Below, in pieces: positions 1 through 9,654 of a DNA stretch of 56,506 nt (positions are counted from its first letter, which is position 1; every line of letters starts with the position of its first letter). This stretch comes from an uncultured Paracoccaceae bacterium. GTDB taxonomy: Bacteria; Pseudomonadota; Alphaproteobacteria; Rhodobacterales; Rhodobacteraceae. The DNA lies in the NCBI GenBank assembly GCA_947499715.1, contig CANMPL010000008.1:1-56506 (forward strand), written 5' to 3'. The translations under genes and the position numbers were made by a program. Under the pieces are notes generated by a model. That model saw only the letters and a list, made by a program, of their open reading frames with translations. It was not told the DNA's origin and searched no databases.

Positions 1-50
1 AGCGATTTGCAAAGCAAATGGCGGAGTCCGCCTCTCAACCAGTTCGACAT

Positions 51-78
51 AAAAAAAGGGGCGACCCGAAGGCCGCCC
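51..78 (-). terminator. Intrinsic terminator with UUCG tetraloop
   Basis: Read on the minus strand this is an 8-bp GC-rich stem with one G-U pair, closed by a UUCG tetraloop and followed by seven U residues. It would end transcription coming from the small gene at 224-367. Two more hairpins lie upstream of it on the same strand (near 146-172 and at 189-210). Confidence 0.85.
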
Positions 79-188
79 TTTAGTTTCGCTGATCAGGCTC
101 GTGTTTATGTACCGCCCGGTTTATTGCCTGCGGCCCGATCCGCGCCTGAAACGACCTCAGCCGTTTCGGGTCTCGGTAATCTTGGTTT

Positions 189-210
189 GGAGGGCCAAAT
201 CTGGCCCTCC
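189..210. repeat. Perfect 9-bp inverted repeat after the 47-residue gene
   Basis: GGAGGGCCA and TGGCCCTCC flank a four-base loop. It lies 13 bases beyond the stop codon of the 224-367 gene on the minus strand and has no T-tract, so it is more likely a 3' stabilising hairpin or part of a structured 3' UTR than the terminator, which is at 51-78. The stretch 79-188 holds a weaker hairpin (CCCGAAACG paired with CGTTTCAGG on the minus strand) and no convincing gene. Confidence 0.55.
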
Positions 211-223
211 GGGAAGCATGGCT

Positions 224-367
224 TCACTTTTTGTTTGGGCGCTGAGTTAACGCCGATGCTGCAGCAGTCTTCTGCGCCTTGGTTGATTTGGGATCGCTAA
301 GCACTTTTGCAGCAGCGCTAGCAGCTTTTGCGCTTGTGACTTCGCTATTCCCTTTCCTTCGGGCCAT
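224..367 (-). CDS. Small conserved basic Lys/Ala-rich protein (47 aa)
   Basis: A 47-residue protein beginning MARRKGNSEV and ending TQRPNKK. The gene has a strong ribosome binding site (GGAGGTCC, three bases before ATG) and is followed by hairpins and a canonical terminator at 51-78, so it is expressed as a short transcript. The product is rich in Lys, Ala, Ser and Thr, with no cysteine and no membrane segment. Its pattern (positive N-terminus, then alternating Ala/Ser/Lys helix) resembles small conserved hypothetical proteins widespread in Proteobacteria whose function I do not know. A nucleic-acid-binding role would fit the charge but is a guess. It lies downstream of nrdJ on the same strand, 215 bases apart. 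Confidence 0.75.
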   Translation of the reverse strand: MARRKGNSEVTSAKAASAAAKVLSDPKSTKAQKTAAASALTQRPNKK

Positions 368-537
368 ATTGGACCTCCAGTTTTCCACAGGCCCCCCCCA
401 GGTTTTTGTGGGTAACCCATGTATTTCTCAGCACGCTATTGATCCCCAGATTGGACCGTGTTCCTTCTCTGTCAGACGACCTGAAAAGGCCGATCTGGTT
501 TATCCCGAAGCGTACTAGGCGATTTCGGGTAGGCCTT

Positions 538-563
538 GGGCTCGGTGTTGGCGCACCGGGCCC
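538..563. terminator. Hairpin just downstream of nrdJ
   Basis: A 10-bp stem with one G-T pair (GGGCTCGGTG against CACCGGGCCC) and a six-base loop lies 20 bases past the nrdJ stop. No T-tract follows on the minus strand, so termination here would be weak or factor-assisted. Confidence 0.4.
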
Positions 564-582
564 GACCCTCAATAATTCTCCA

Positions 583-3500
583 TCAGCTACACCCGCTCGT
601 CCCGCCGCAGGTGTTGCACTTCATGCACGTCCCGTTGCGCACCAGCGTGTAGTTGCCGCATTCGCCACACGGGTCGCCCTCGTAGCCTTGCATCTTTGCC
701 TTGTCGCGCAGGGTCAGGCTGGCGGTCGTTGCAGTCACCGCCTCGGCCACGGCCGTATCGGCAACCTCTGGCACCAGCGTGTTCAGTGCCGCAACCGGGT
801 TCATGCCGCCATCCAGCACCATCAACCCTTGCGGTGCGCGATTGCGCAGATAGCCGGTCGAGACCACTTTCTTGAGCACATCAACCTGGCTGGATGCACG
901 GGTGCCCTGCAACTCGGTGAAGTTGGACACGCCCTCTTCCTCGCCCCGGCCCAGCTCGTCAAAGCTGACGCCTTCTGGCTTGACGTGCGCCAGATCGGTG
1001 CGGTCCAGATAGGACACAGCCAATTCGCGGAAGATGTAATCAAGGATCGACGTCGCGGTCTTGATGCTGTCGTTGCCCTGCACCATGCCAGCCGGTTCGA
1101 ACTTGGTGAAGGTAAAGGCATCCACGAACTCTTCCAACGGCACGCCGTATTGCAGACCAACCGACACCGCGATGGCAAAGTTGTTCATCATCGCGCGGAA
1201 GCCCGCACCCTCTTTGTGCATGTCGATAAAGATCTCGCCCAGATTGCCGTTCTCGTATTCGCCGGTCCGCAGGTAAACCTTGTGCCCGCCCACGATGGCC
1301 TTTTGGGTATAGCCGCGACGCCGCTGCGGCATCTTGGTGCGCTCATGCTCTTTGAGCACTTCTTTGATGATGATCTTCTCAACGATCTTTTCGGCCAGCA
1401 CAGCGGATTTTTCGTGCGGTGTGCCGCTTTCAAGGATCTCTTGCGCTTCCTCATCGTCCTCGACCAAAGCAGCCGCCAAAGGCTGGCTCAGCTTGGACCC
1501 ATCACGATAAAGCGCGTTGGCCTTGATGCCCAGCGACCACGACAGCTCGTAAGCCTTTTGGCAGTCTTCAATCGTCGCATCGTTTGGCATGTTGATCGTC
1601 TTGGAGATCGCGCCAGAGATGAACGATTGCGCCGCGGCCATCATGTAGATGTGGCTATCGACGGACAGGAAACGCTTGCCCTTCTTGCCGCAGGGGTTGG
1701 CGCAGTCAAAGACGCTCAGATGCTCGTCCTTCAGGAACGGCGCACCTTCCAGCGTCATGGTCCCGCAGACGTGGTCGTTGGCGGCATCAATGTCCTTCTT
1801 CGAGAACCCAAGATGGCGCAGCAGATCAAACGTCGGATCGTTCAGCTTGGCGGCCGGAATGCCCAGCGTTTGCGTGCAGAACTCTTCGCCCAACGTCCAC
1901 TGGTTGAACACGAACCGGATATCGAACGCGGATTTCAGCGCGCCTTCGATTTTTTCCAGCTCGGCCTGCCCAAACCCATGCCCAATCAGGCTGGTGTGGT
2001 TGATCGCAGGGGCTTGGCCCAGTGACCCATGGCCAACGGCATAGGCAATGATCTCTTCGATCTGCGCAGACCCATAGCCCAGCTTTTCAAGTGCTGCTGG
2101 CACCGACTGGTTGATGATCTTGAAGTAACCGCCACCGGCCAATTTCTTGAATTTCACCAGCGCAAAGTCAGGCTCGATCCCTGTGGTGTCGCAATCCATC
2201 ACCAGACCAATGGTCCCGGTTGGCGCAATCACAGACACCTGCGCATTGCGGTAGCCGTGCTTTTTGCCCAGCTTCAGCGCCTCGTCCCAGGCTTCCACCG
2301 CCATCTTGCACAGGCGATCATCGGGGCAGTTGGCGTGGTCCAGTGCCACTGGCTTAATGTCCAGATCGTCGTAACCGTCGGTCTTGCCCAAGGCCGCCTG
2401 ACGGTGGTTCTTGATCACACGCAGCATGTGCTTGGCGTTCTTTTTGTAACCGGGGAAGGCACCCAACTCGCCCGCCATCTCGGCAGAGGTCGCGTAGGAC
2501 ACGCCCGTCAGGATCGCGGTCAGCGCCGCACCCATGCTGCGGCCTTCAGCACTGTCGTAACCATAGCCCATGTTCATCAGCAGCCCGCCGATGTTGGCAT
2601 AGCCCAAACCCAGTGTGCGGAAATCATAAGACCGCTGCGCGATTTCCTTAGATGGGAACTGCGCCATCATCACGGATACTTCCAGCGTCACAGTCCACAA
2701 ACGGGTCGCGTGGATGTAATCCTCAACCTGAAACGCACCGTCCTTGTAGAAGGTCAGCAGGTTCATCGACGCAAGGTTACAGGCCGTGTCGTCAAGGAAC
2801 ATGTATTCAGAACAGGGGTTTGAACCACGGATCGCGCCGTCTTCGGGGCATGTGTGCCAAGCGTTGACGGTGTCGTGGTACTGAATGCCCGGATCGGCAC
2901 AGGCCCATGCGGCGTGGCCCACTTTTTCCCACAACTCGCGGGCGTCGATCACCTTGGCGACCTCACCGTTCTTGCGATTGCGCAGCTTCCACTGCTCGCC
3001 ATTCTCAACCGCTTTCAGGAAAGCATCGGTGACGCGGATCGAGTTGTTGGAGTTCTGGCCAGAAACGCTCGAATAGGCCTCCGAATCCCAATCGGTATCA
3101 TATGTCGGGAACTCAATGCTCGTGTGTCCCTGCTTGGCATAATCCAGCACGCGCTTGATATATGTCTCGGGGATCATCACCTTTTTCGCATCGCGAACAG
3201 CGGCTTGCAGGGTGTTGTTCACCTTAGGATCATAGGCATCAGCCTCGGACCCGTCCCAAGCCTTGATGGCTGCAAAGATCGCATTCAGCTTCTGCTCGTG
3301 CATCTTGGAACCTGCGACGATCGACGCCACTTTCTGCTCTTCGATGACCTTCCAGTTGATGAATTCTTCGATATCGGGGTGGTCCGCATCGACGATCACC
3401 ATCTTCGCTGCACGACGTGTCGTGCCGCCCGATTTGATCGCGCCAGCTGCGCGGTCACCGATTTTCAGGAACCCCATCAGGCCCGATGATTTACCACCAC

Positions 3501-4215
3501 CGGACAGTGGCTCACCCTCGCCGCGCAGCGACGAAAAGTTTGTGCCAGTGCCAGAGCCATATTTGAATAGACGCGCTTCACGCACCCAAAGGTCCATAAT
3601 CCCACCGTCATTCACCAGATCGTCAGACACGGACTGAATGAAACAAGCGTGCGGCTGCGGATGCTCATAAGAGGACGCGGATTTGGTCAACTCTTTGGTC
3701 TGATAATCAACGTAGTAATGGCCCTGCGCTGGCCCATCGATGCCGTAGGCCCAGTGCAGGCCGGTGTTGAACCACTGCGGACTGTTTGGTGCCGCACGCT
3801 GTGTCGCCAGCATGTAGCGCATCTCGTCGTAGTAAGCGCGTGCATCTTCCTCGGTGGTGAAATAGCCACCTTTCCAGCCCCAATAGGCCCAAGCCCCGGC
3901 CAAACGGTCAAACACCTGCTTGGCGGAGGTCTCGCCCCCCATGGTGGCCCCTTTGGCGGGCTCCGAACGCCACAGGAACTCTGGCACGCCCTTTTCCTTC
4001 ACCCGCTTCAGCGCAGATGGCACACCTGCCTTGCGGAAATACTTCTGGGCGATCACATCACTTGCGACCTGACTCCAATTTTCGGGGATCTCGCAATTCT
4101 CCAGCTTGAAGACGATTGTCCCATCAGGATTGCGAATCTCAGATGTCGCGCTCCGAAATCCGATGCCCGCATAAGCGTCTTCGGTTGCCTTGGTGAAATT
4201 GCGTTCGATTTTCAT
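583..4215 (-). CDS. nrdJ: Vitamin B12-dependent (class II) ribonucleotide reductase
   Basis: Reduces ribonucleotides to deoxyribonucleotides using adenosylcobalamin as radical source, so dNTP supply needs neither oxygen nor an NrdB partner. The 1210 residues match full-length NrdJ. The catalytic NPCSE motif is at 466-470 (radical Cys468, with Asn466 and Glu470), and Cys191 in HACF is the likely redox partner cysteine. The C-terminal tail carries clustered cysteines (CGECG, then CMKCNTCGG), the family's redox or zinc tail. The start MKIERNF is preceded by ATAC-rich leader and only a weak purine tract. The gene stands alone with a 665-base leader or intergenic region upstream. I could not recognise a cobalamin riboswitch or convincing NrdR boxes there. 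Confidence 0.97.
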   Translation of the reverse strand: MKIERNFTKATEDAYAGIGFRSATSEIRNPDGTIVFKLENCEIPENWSQVASDVIAQKYFRKAGVPSALKRVKEKGVPEFLWRSEPAKGATMGGETSAKQVFDRLAGAWAYWGWKGGYFTTEEDARAYYDEMRYMLATQRAAPNSPQWFNTGLHWAYGIDGPAQGHYYVDYQTKELTKSASSYEHPQPHACFIQSVSDDLVNDGGIMDLWVREARLFKYGSGTGTNFSSLRGEGEPLSGGGKSSGLMGFLKIGDRAAGAIKSGGTTRRAAKMVIVDADHPDIEEFINWKVIEEQKVASIVAGSKMHEQKLNAIFAAIKAWDGSEADAYDPKVNNTLQAAVRDAKKVMIPETYIKRVLDYAKQGHTSIEFPTYDTDWDSEAYSSVSGQNSNNSIRVTDAFLKAVENGEQWKLRNRKNGEVAKVIDARELWEKVGHAAWACADPGIQYHDTVNAWHTCPEDGAIRGSNPCSEYMFLDDTACNLASMNLLTFYKDGAFQVEDYIHATRLWTVTLEVSVMMAQFPSKEIAQRSYDFRTLGLGYANIGGLLMNMGYGYDSAEGRSMGAALTAILTGVSYATSAEMAGELGAFPGYKKNAKHMLRVIKNHRQAALGKTDGYDDLDIKPVALDHANCPDDRLCKMAVEAWDEALKLGKKHGYRNAQVSVIAPTGTIGLVMDCDTTGIEPDFALVKFKKLAGGGYFKIINQSVPAALEKLGYGSAQIEEIIAYAVGHGSLGQAPAINHTSLIGHGFGQAELEKIEGALKSAFDIRFVFNQWTLGEEFCTQTLGIPAAKLNDPTFDLLRHLGFSKKDIDAANDHVCGTMTLEGAPFLKDEHLSVFDCANPCGKKGKRFLSVDSHIYMMAAAQSFISGAISKTINMPNDATIEDCQKAYELSWSLGIKANALYRDGSKLSQPLAAALVEDDEEAQEILESGTPHEKSAVLAEKIVEKIIIKEVLKEHERTKMPQRRRGYTQKAIVGGHKVYLRTGEYENGNLGEIFIDMHKEGAGFRAMMNNFAIAVSVGLQYGVPLEEFVDAFTFTKFEPAGMVQGNDSIKTATSILDYIFRELAVSYLDRTDLAHVKPEGVSFDELGRGEEEGVSNFTELQGTRASSQVDVLKKVVSTGYLRNRAPQGLMVLDGGMNPVAALNTLVPEVADTAVAEAVTATTASLTLRDKAKMQGYEGDPCGECGNYTLVRNGTCMKCNTCGGTSGCS

Positions 4216-4880
4216 CGCGTATCGCCCCGTTTCTTTGCCGTCGTTGCGGCCTCGTTATCAAAACCTGCCCCGGTTTCACCGGTGCCCTACCTCGGGTCGG
4301 AAGATGTGAAAGACAAAGCAATCGACATCGCTTGCCTGACAGCAAACGCGTGCAAACCTTGCAACGTCCGGACCTCCCCGATCCCAGCTGACCCCACATG
4401 TTGTGGTATCCCGATCAGCCTGCACAATCTGGCGCAACTACACCTAGTGGGTCAAACGCTTTATTCACTAAATGTTGGGATTTTGCGGTTGACCGGGACG
4501 GCACATGCCACCCGCAAACAGCGCACCCGATTCCCCCACAAAGTTCTCCACATGCAAAACCGAATAAACCCGCACCCTTAGGCCAGATCGTTAAGACATT
4601 GAGTGAACTTTGAAGCGCCGCGTACACTGATCCGCCCGGCAAGATTTTTTGTGGCTTACGCACAACGCCCCTACCCGTGATAGTGTGCGAACACACCAAG
4701 ACCCCCCATATATAGCGGGCCATATCTTCTTTTGGCCAAAAATATCCCCGCCGGAGGCTCCGACCCACACTACAATCGCAACCACCAGATTCGCGCGCAA
4801 CATCGCCACGCGTCCCCGCGCAAAAGCACAGCAGGACCGTCACGCCCGCGTTTCTCGCAATGTGATGAAAGTGGTGGATG
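4216..4880. other. Long intergenic/leader region upstream of nrdJ
   Basis: 665 bases between nrdJ and tRNA-Pro, both on the minus strand, without a believable gene; the open frames here either run through the tRNA or lack a ribosome binding site. It holds the nrdJ promoter and leader. Visible features are a small CCGGT-GAA-ACCGG hairpin near 4270-4285 in the leader, the interrupted palindrome CCACATGTTGTGG near 4397-4409, and one copy of a dispersed repeat at 4724-4758. Confidence 0.6.
4724..4758 (-). repeat. Dispersed intergenic repeat, copy A
   Basis: On the minus strand it reads GCCTCCGGCGGGGATATTTT and continues TGGCCAAAAGAAGAT. It shares the same start and the AAAAGAA tail with copy B at 8266-8299. 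Both copies are intergenic. I infer a small non-coding repeat family of this genome. Confidence 0.6.
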
Positions 4881-4957
4881 TGGTCGGGGCGGAGAGATTC
4901 GAACTCCCGACCCTCTGTTCCCAAAACAGATGCGCTACCAGGCTGCGCTACGCCCCG
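4881..4957 (-). tRNA. tRNA-Pro (TGG anticodon)
   Basis: A 77-nt cloverleaf on the minus strand. The acceptor arms are CGGGGCG and CGCCCCG with discriminator A and an encoded CCA end. The anticodon stem is TCTGT/ACAGA with loop TTTGGGA, giving anticodon TGG, and the T-arm contains GTTCGAATC. It reads proline codons CCN/CCA. It lies between nrdJ and the DUF192 gene, 23 bases downstream of the latter on the same strand, and could be co-transcribed with the cold-shock operon. Confidence 0.97.
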
Positions 4958-4980
4958 ACTGCGGGTTCTCTAAACCGCAA

Positions 4981-5436
4981 TTATTGGCAGGGCAAGACCG
5001 CATTCGCACCAAATGCAGGATGTTGTAGCTGATCGCCCACTTCAATGCCCAAACGCGCGCTCAAACCGCCGTTAATTTCAAGAATTGTCAGCACATCATC
5101 GCCACCATTGATGGTGGTCTCATCCAGAGGAATCGCATTTTCGTGGATATGGGTGATCACCCCGGTCGCATCGGTGAAAATCATATCGAGGGGAATCAGC
5201 GTATTGCGCATCCAAAAGGTCGCATTGCGTGGCGCTTCATAGACAAACAACATGCCCTGCATGGTCGCCATCTCTTCCACGAACATCAGACCCTGCGCGC
5301 GTTCCTCGGGATCATCGGCCAGATCAATGTTGAAATGCGCCTGCCCGAAATCACCGCGCACCGTCACCTTGTCATCGCTGCAGGCCGCTGCCGCCGCCTG
5401 CCCGCAGATCACAAACGCCAGCACCAGCCGGATCAT
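4981..5436 (-). CDS. DUF192 family exported protein
   Basis: 151 residues with a cleavable signal peptide at the N-terminus (hydrophobic segment RLVLAFVICGQAAAAA, likely cut near residue 19), so probably periplasmic. The body carries DUF192 signatures: ERAQGLMF, GMLFVY and FWMRNTLIPLDMIF, followed by the glycine-containing VGDQ region near the end. The biochemical role of DUF192 is not established. The start codon overlaps the end of the cold-shock gene by four bases, so the two are translationally coupled, an arrangement I believe is common in this order. tRNA-Pro follows 23 bases downstream. Confidence 0.88.
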   Translation of the reverse strand: MIRLVLAFVICGQAAAAACSDDKVTVRGDFGQAHFNIDLADDPEERAQGLMFVEEMATMQGMLFVYEAPRNATFWMRNTLIPLDMIFTDATGVITHIHENAIPLDETTINGGDDVLTILEINGGLSARLGIEVGDQLQHPAFGANAVLPCQ

Positions 5437-5960
5437 GCGTCAGATGCTTCCCAGCCGCTGACCTCAATCGCCATCAACCCGCGATTGCCTTCCATGACGC
5501 GCAGGCCCACGGCCTCACCGGTGGCAAGATCCGCCAGACCGGACCGGCGCACAACTTCGATATGCACAAACACGTCGCGATTGTCGCCAAACACATTGGC
5601 AAAGCCAAAGCCCTTGCCCTTGTCAAACCACTTCACCCGCGCCGGTTTCACCGTGTAGGTCGCAATCTCCTCGGCCGACACGGTCTCCATGTCTGCCAGA
5701 TGCACATTTTCATCCGGCGGCGGCGGCGTGATATCCAGCACCTCAGAGGCCTGCAGCCCACGCGGCGTGCGCTGCACAACAATCTGCACCTCGGACCCGT
5801 CCGCAACCGATCCCTGCCCGTAGTTGCGCAGAACATTGGCGTGCAACAGCACATCGGGCCCCTCAGGTTCGGTGGTTACAAACCCAAAGCCCTTCACCGG
5901 ATCGAACCATTTGATTCGCCCGGTGACCGTTTCGCCTTCTTGTCCGTCGCTCTCTTGCAT
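5433..5960 (-). CDS. Double cold-shock-domain RNA-binding protein
   Basis: 175 residues containing two cold-shock domains, about 11-77 and 104-168, joined by an acidic proline-rich linker. Each has the RNP1-like core (KGFGFV at 23-28, KGFGFA at 116-121) and WFD before it; the second also keeps VFVHIEV (RNP2). Such proteins bind single-stranded RNA or DNA and melt secondary structure. The two-domain form is an alphaproteobacterial variant of CspA. The first domain has the divergent RNP2 VLLHANV, so the halves may differ in affinity. Overlaps the DUF192 gene by four bases; divergent intergenic space of 111 bases separates it from pdxH upstream, which is on the same strand. Confidence 0.92.
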   Translation of the reverse strand: MQESDGQEGETVTGRIKWFDPVKGFGFVTTEPEGPDVLLHANVLRNYGQGSVADGSEVQIVVQRTPRGLQASEVLDITPPPPDENVHLADMETVSAEEIATYTVKPARVKWFDKGKGFGFANVFGDNRDVFVHIEVVRRSGLADLATGEAVGLRVMEGNRGLMAIEVSGWEASDA

Positions 5961-6071
5961 CGTCGTCCATTACCGGATCTGGCCGGTTTCCGTTATCATT
6001 TCGTTCTGACCATTCACTCGCAAACGCTTCGGTACCTGCGGCACCGTTCACAATCTACACCTTAATGCAGA

Positions 6072-6677
6072 TCAGGGTGAGAGCCGATTAACAACCCATT
6101 TTTCGCCCACCGATCCACGCGTCCACCGAAACCTGTCATGCAGGCGGAACGTGCCATCGGCCCAAAACTCGATCTCAAGGGGGGTAATCCGGTATCCGCC
6201 CCAAAAGGGCGGCCGCGCCGGGTCGGTTCCATGTGTGGCCGTCATCTTTGCCACATCCGCCATCAGGGCGGCACGACTGGCCAACGGTTGCGACTGACGC
6301 GAGGCCCAGGCCCCCAGTCTACTTTTCAACGACCGCGAGGCATAATAGGCGTCCGCTTTGGGGCCATCTTCTTTTGAGACATGGCCCCGCACCCGGATCT
6401 GCCGCGCGATTGATTTCCAGTGTAACACAAAAGCGCACTTGCCCGCGCCATCTAATTCGCGGGCCTTTTGACTTTCGTAATTTGTATAAAAGACAAAGGC
6501 TTCAGGCTCAATTTCTTTCAAAAGAACCATGCGGGCATTGGGCATGCCAGCCGCATCGACAGTGGAAAGTGCGATTGCGTTGGGATCATTCGGTTCCACG
6601 GCACTCGCTTCACGCAGCCAACGCTGCGCGATTGCAAAGGGATCTTCCCCCGCAAAAATGCCGTCCCGTCCATCCAT
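6072..6677 (-). CDS. pdxH: Pyridoxamine/pyridoxine 5'-phosphate oxidase
   Basis: FMN-dependent enzyme that oxidises pyridoxine or pyridoxamine phosphate to pyridoxal phosphate, the last step of vitamin B6 synthesis and salvage. 201 residues, the usual family size. Recognisable blocks are the N-terminal [21 protein letters not shown] (split here), [26 protein letters not shown], the FMN-phosphate region [40 protein letters not shown], and the C-terminal RLSP. The start at 6677 precedes MDGRDGIF. It faces fabI across a 213-base divergent intergenic region. Confidence 0.95.
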   Translation of the reverse strand: MDGRDGIFAGEDPFAIAQRWLREASAVEPNDPNAIALSTVDAAGMPNARMVLLKEIEPEAFVFYTNYESQKARELDGAGKCAFVLHWKSIARQIRVRGHVSKEDGPKADAYYASRSLKSRLGAWASRQSQPLASRAALMADVAKMTATHGTDPARPPFWGGYRITPLEIEFWADGTFRLHDRFRWTRGSVGEKWVVNRLSP

Positions 6678-6890
6678 CTTGACGTGATTGTCCCAATCCC
6701 TTGAAGGGACTGCTTAATGCAGCGCCCGGATCGCCGCAAGCGTCACATAACGGAAGCCACAGCGGCACTGCCCGAACGGCGGAATTCGGCCTACCGTCAA
6801 TTGCAGGGCTTTCCACGCCCCCGCTTGCCGCTGTGTCAGACTTGGCCTAAACCCATTCCTACCGGCAAACCGGAGCAGGAGAATACACCG

Positions 6891-7697
6891 ATGTCCAACC
6901 AACTGATGGCAGGAAAACGCGGCCTGATAATGGGTCTTGCGAATGACAAATCAATCGCATGGGGTATCGCAAAAGCCTGTGCTGATGCGGGTGCGGAACT
7001 CGCGTTCTCTTATCAGGGCGAGGCGCTGAAGAAGCGCGTGGGCCCGCTGGCCGAAAGCGTCGGCTCTGACATCGTGCTTCCCTGTGATGTGGCCGACATG
7101 GACAGCGTCGATGCGATGTTCGCCGCCCTCGAAGAAAAATGGGGCAAGCTTGACTTCATCGTGCACGCCATTGGTTTTTCAGACAAATCCGAATTGCGCG
7201 GCCGTTACGTCGATACCTCGCGTCAGAACTTCCTGACCTCGATGGATATCTCGGTCTATTCCTTTACGGCCGTGGTGAACCGTGCTGAAAAGATGATGAA
7301 CGAAGGCGGATCCTGCCTGACCCTCACCTATTACGGTGCCGAACGCGTCATGCCGCATTACAATGTAATGGGCGTCTGCAAGGCCGCATTGGAGGCCTCC
7401 GTGCGCTACCTCGCCGAGGACCTGGGCAAGGACGGCATCCGCGTCAACGCGATCTCTGCGGGGCCGATCAAGACCCTGGCCGCCTCCGGCATCGGTGACT
7501 TCCGCTACATCCTGAAATGGAATGAATACAACTCTCCTCTGCGCCGCACCGTCACAATCGAAGACGTCGGCAAATCCGCGCTTTACCTGTTGTCCGATCT
7601 TGGCTCCGGCACCACCGGTGAGGTTCTGCACGTCGATGCGGGCTACCATGTCGTTGGCATGAAAGCCGTCGATGCCCCCGACATCACCAAAGACTAA
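6891..7697 (+). CDS. fabI: Enoyl-[acyl-carrier-protein] reductase (NADH), FabI
   Basis: Catalyses the last reduction of each fatty-acid elongation cycle in the cytoplasm. 268 residues of the short-chain dehydrogenase fold. The FabI active site Y-x9-Y-x6-K is exact (Tyr147, Tyr157, Lys164). The N-terminal GLIMGLANDKSIAWGIA matches the FabI nucleotide-binding loop. I place the start at MSNQLMAG because it has a GGAGCAGGAG ribosome site just before; an open frame extends 58 codons further upstream without one. gpt follows after 39 bases. It is the likely triclosan target type of enzyme. Confidence 0.96.
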   Translation: MSNQLMAGKRGLIMGLANDKSIAWGIAKACADAGAELAFSYQGEALKKRVGPLAESVGSDIVLPCDVADMDSVDAMFAALEEKWGKLDFIVHAIGFSDKSELRGRYVDTSRQNFLTSMDISVYSFTAVVNRAEKMMNEGGSCLTLTYYGAERVMPHYNVMGVCKAALEASVRYLAEDLGKDGIRVNAISAGPIKTLAASGIGDFRYILKWNEYNSPLRRTVTIEDVGKSALYLLSDLGSGTTGEVLHVDAGYHVVGMKAVDAPDITKD

Positions 7698-7736
7698 GCC
7701 GCGCCCACCCCGCGCACCGATTTGAAAGGCCCCGCC

Positions 7737-8255
7737 ATGACCGACCGTCTGCCCCATGAAAAAGGCTTCCACATCAGCTGGGACCAGATCCACCGCGACA
7801 GCCGCGCCCTCGCCTGGCGGCTTGACGGACGCGGCCCGGATGACGGCGCGTGGAAGGCCGTTGTCGCCATCACCCGCGGCGGCATGGCCCCTGCGATGAT
7901 CGTGGCGCGCGAACTCGACATTCGCACGGTCGATACAATCTCTGTGGTGTCCTACCACTCTGGTGGCGGCAAAGCCGATCAACGACGCGAGGCGAAAGTC
8001 CTCAAATCCCCCGACGCCGACATCATGGGCGACGGCACTGGCGTCCTGATCATCGACGATCTGGTTGACAGCGGCAAAACCCTCGAACTTGTCCGCCAGC
8101 TTTACCCGCAGGCCCATTTTGCCACCGTCTACGCCAAACCCGAAGGCGAACCACAGGTCGATACCTTCATCACCGGTGTCTCTCAGGACACGTGGATCTT
8201 TTTCCCTTGGGATATGGCCCTGCAATACGTTGAACCCTACCGTGGCAAGGATTGA
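7737..8255 (+). CDS. gpt: Xanthine-guanine phosphoribosyltransferase
   Basis: Purine salvage enzyme that joins guanine, xanthine or hypoxanthine to PRPP. 172 residues, close to the 150-180 of the Gpt family. The PRPP-binding loop [12 protein letters not shown] is at about 104-115, and [14 protein letters not shown] at 47-60 is the preceding conserved stretch. C-terminal WIFFPWD is typical of Gpt. The ATG at 7737 has GAAAGG seven bases ahead and was preferred to a TTG five codons upstream. It follows fabI closely and is ended by a strong hairpin at 8337-8357. Confidence 0.9.
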   Translation: MTDRLPHEKGFHISWDQIHRDSRALAWRLDGRGPDDGAWKAVVAITRGGMAPAMIVARELDIRTVDTISVVSYHSGGGKADQRREAKVLKSPDADIMGDGTGVLIIDDLVDSGKTLELVRQLYPQAHFATVYAKPEGEPQVDTFITGVSQDTWIFFPWDMALQYVEPYRGKD

Positions 8256-8265
8256 GACGACAGAT

Positions 8266-8299
8266 GCCTCCGGCGGGCATATTTTCATTCAAAAGAAAA
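8266..8299 (+). repeat. Dispersed intergenic repeat, copy B
   Basis: GCCTCCGGCGGGCATATTTT followed by a CAAAAGAAAA tail, matching copy A at 4724-4758. Here GCATATTTT (8277-8285) is also inverted as AAAATATGC at 8316-8324, so the transcript could fold into a stem of nine pairs around a 30-base loop. Confidence 0.6.
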
Positions 8300-8336
8300 C
8301 GCATTCTTCCGAATAAAAATATGCGCGGGGGTGTTT

Positions 8337-8357
8337 GAGGGGGCCGCCAGCCCCCTC
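8337..8357 (+). terminator. GC-rich hairpin after gpt
   Basis: GAGGGGGC and GCCCCCTC form an 8-bp stem with loop CGCCA, 81 bases past the gpt stop and 53 bases before the aminotransferase start. There is no U-tract, so efficiency is uncertain. Confidence 0.45.
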
Positions 8358-8410
8358 ACCCCAAATAAAATAGCGTGCGGCGCAAGCCGCCCCTTTTGGA
8401 AAGACACCCG

Positions 8411-9583
8411 ATGACGTCTCGTACAGCAACGACTTTCCCGCCCCCCGTGATGGAGGCCCGCCGCTGGCTTGATGGCGTCACTCACCCCGCAAATCGACCG
8501 CTCTTGAACGTCAGTCAGGCCGCCCCGGTCGATCCGCCCCCCGCGCCGATGCTGCAAGCCATGGCTGAAATTGTCCTGACAGAGCCCGAGGCGCATCTTT
8601 ACGGCCCCGTTCTGGGCCTGCCTGACCTGCGCGCCGAAGTGGCCACGCAGTTCAGCGCCGCCTATGAAGGTGATATTTCGCCCGACCATGTGGCAATTAC
8701 TTCGGGCTGCAATCAGGCCTTTGCCGCCGCCATCGCGGCCATCTGCGGCGAGGGCGACAATATCATTCTGCCGACGCCCTATTACTTCAACCACGCCATG
8801 TGGCTTGATATGGCCGGCGTCACCACGCTGCCCCTGCCCGCAGGCCCCGGCCTGATCCCCAGCGCGGATGACGCAGCCAAGCTGATCACCGACAAGACCC
8901 GCGCCATCGCGCTCGTCAGCCCCAACAACCCCGGCGGCGTTGAATACCCGGCCGCCACCCTGACCGCCTTTCGCGACCTCTGCCGCGCCCGCGGGCTCAA
9001 GCTGATCGTGGATGAAACCTACCGCGACTTCGACAGCCGCACCGGCGCGCCCCACACCCTGTTCCAGGACGCAGGCTGGGACGACACGCTGATCCAGCTT
9101 TATTCCTTTTCCAAGGCCTACCGCCTGACCGGCCACCGGGTCGGCGCGATCACCACCAACCCCGCCTTGCTGGCAGAGGTCGAGAAATTTCTCGATACCG
9201 TCACCATCTGCCCCAACCAATTGGGCCAACGCGCCGCCCTTTGGGGGATGCGTAACCTTGGCGACTGGCTTGCGGGCGAACGGTTGGAAATCCTAGATCG
9301 CCGCGCCGCGATCACCGATCACTTCCCCGCTCTTGCCGACAAGGGCTGGGAATTGCTGGGTGTCGGCGCCTACTTTGCATATGTCCGACACCCCTTTGAC
9401 ATGCCCTCTGATGCGCTGGCCCAGCGGCTGGTGCAGAACGCCTCTGTGCTGACCCTTCCCGGCACCATGTTCCGGCCCGGCTCTGACCCCACAGGCGCGC
9501 AGGAATTGCGCATCGCATTTGCCAATATCGACCGCGCGGGTATCGCAGAATTGTTCGACCGGCTGGCGGCATTTCAGCCCTAA
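8411..9583 (+). CDS. Class I/II PLP-dependent aminotransferase
   Basis: 390-residue fold-type I aminotransferase. Landmarks are YGPVLGLPDLR (about 64-74), NNPGG (172-176), DETY (201-204) whose Asp and Tyr hold the PLP ring, and SFSKAYRLTGHRVG with Lys235 as Schiff-base lysine and Arg243 for the phosphate. The amino donor and acceptor cannot be read from sequence; the family includes aspartate, aromatic and branched amino acid enzymes. The start MTSRTATTF has GGAAAGAC upstream and is preferred over a GTG 12 codons earlier. It lies ahead of ppiD and trpE, which does not prove a role in tryptophan metabolism. Confidence 0.88.
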   Translation: MTSRTATTFPPPVMEARRWLDGVTHPANRPLLNVSQAAPVDPPPAPMLQAMAEIVLTEPEAHLYGPVLGLPDLRAEVATQFSAAYEGDISPDHVAITSGCNQAFAAAIAAICGEGDNIILPTPYYFNHAMWLDMAGVTTLPLPAGPGLIPSADDAAKLITDKTRAIALVSPNNPGGVEYPAATLTAFRDLCRARGLKLIVDETYRDFDSRTGAPHTLFQDAGWDDTLIQLYSFSKAYRLTGHRVGAITTNPALLAEVEKFLDTVTICPNQLGQRAALWGMRNLGDWLAGERLEILDRRAAITDHFPALADKGWELLGVGAYFAYVRHPFDMPSDALAQRLVQNASVLTLPGTMFRPGSDPTGAQELRIAFANIDRAGIAELFDRLAAFQP

Positions 9584-9654
9584 GGCTTGCACCTTCTTGG
9601 CCGCTTCCATACACATCTGCGAAACCGCTCAACCGGGTGAAAAAGGAACGTCAA

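Noticed and set aside
1-50. Possible 3' end of a gene at the left window edge
   Set aside because: Too short to interpret; the small inverted pair GGCGGA/TCCGCC was noted but nothing identifiable.
406-2025. Long plus-strand open frame (539 codons) antisense to nrdJ
   Set aside because: Shadow of nrdJ codon bias; no domain, no ribosome site, low-complexity His/Arg-rich translation.
4216-4880. Possible cobalamin riboswitch or NrdR boxes ahead of nrdJ
   Set aside because: No recognisable B12-box or riboswitch core is visible, and the palindromes present (for example CCACATGTTGTGG) match the NrdR box consensus poorly. A covariance-model scan would settle it.
4415-4924. Minus-strand open frame running into tRNA-Pro
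   Set aside because: It contains the tRNA sequence in frame by chance and has no support as a protein.
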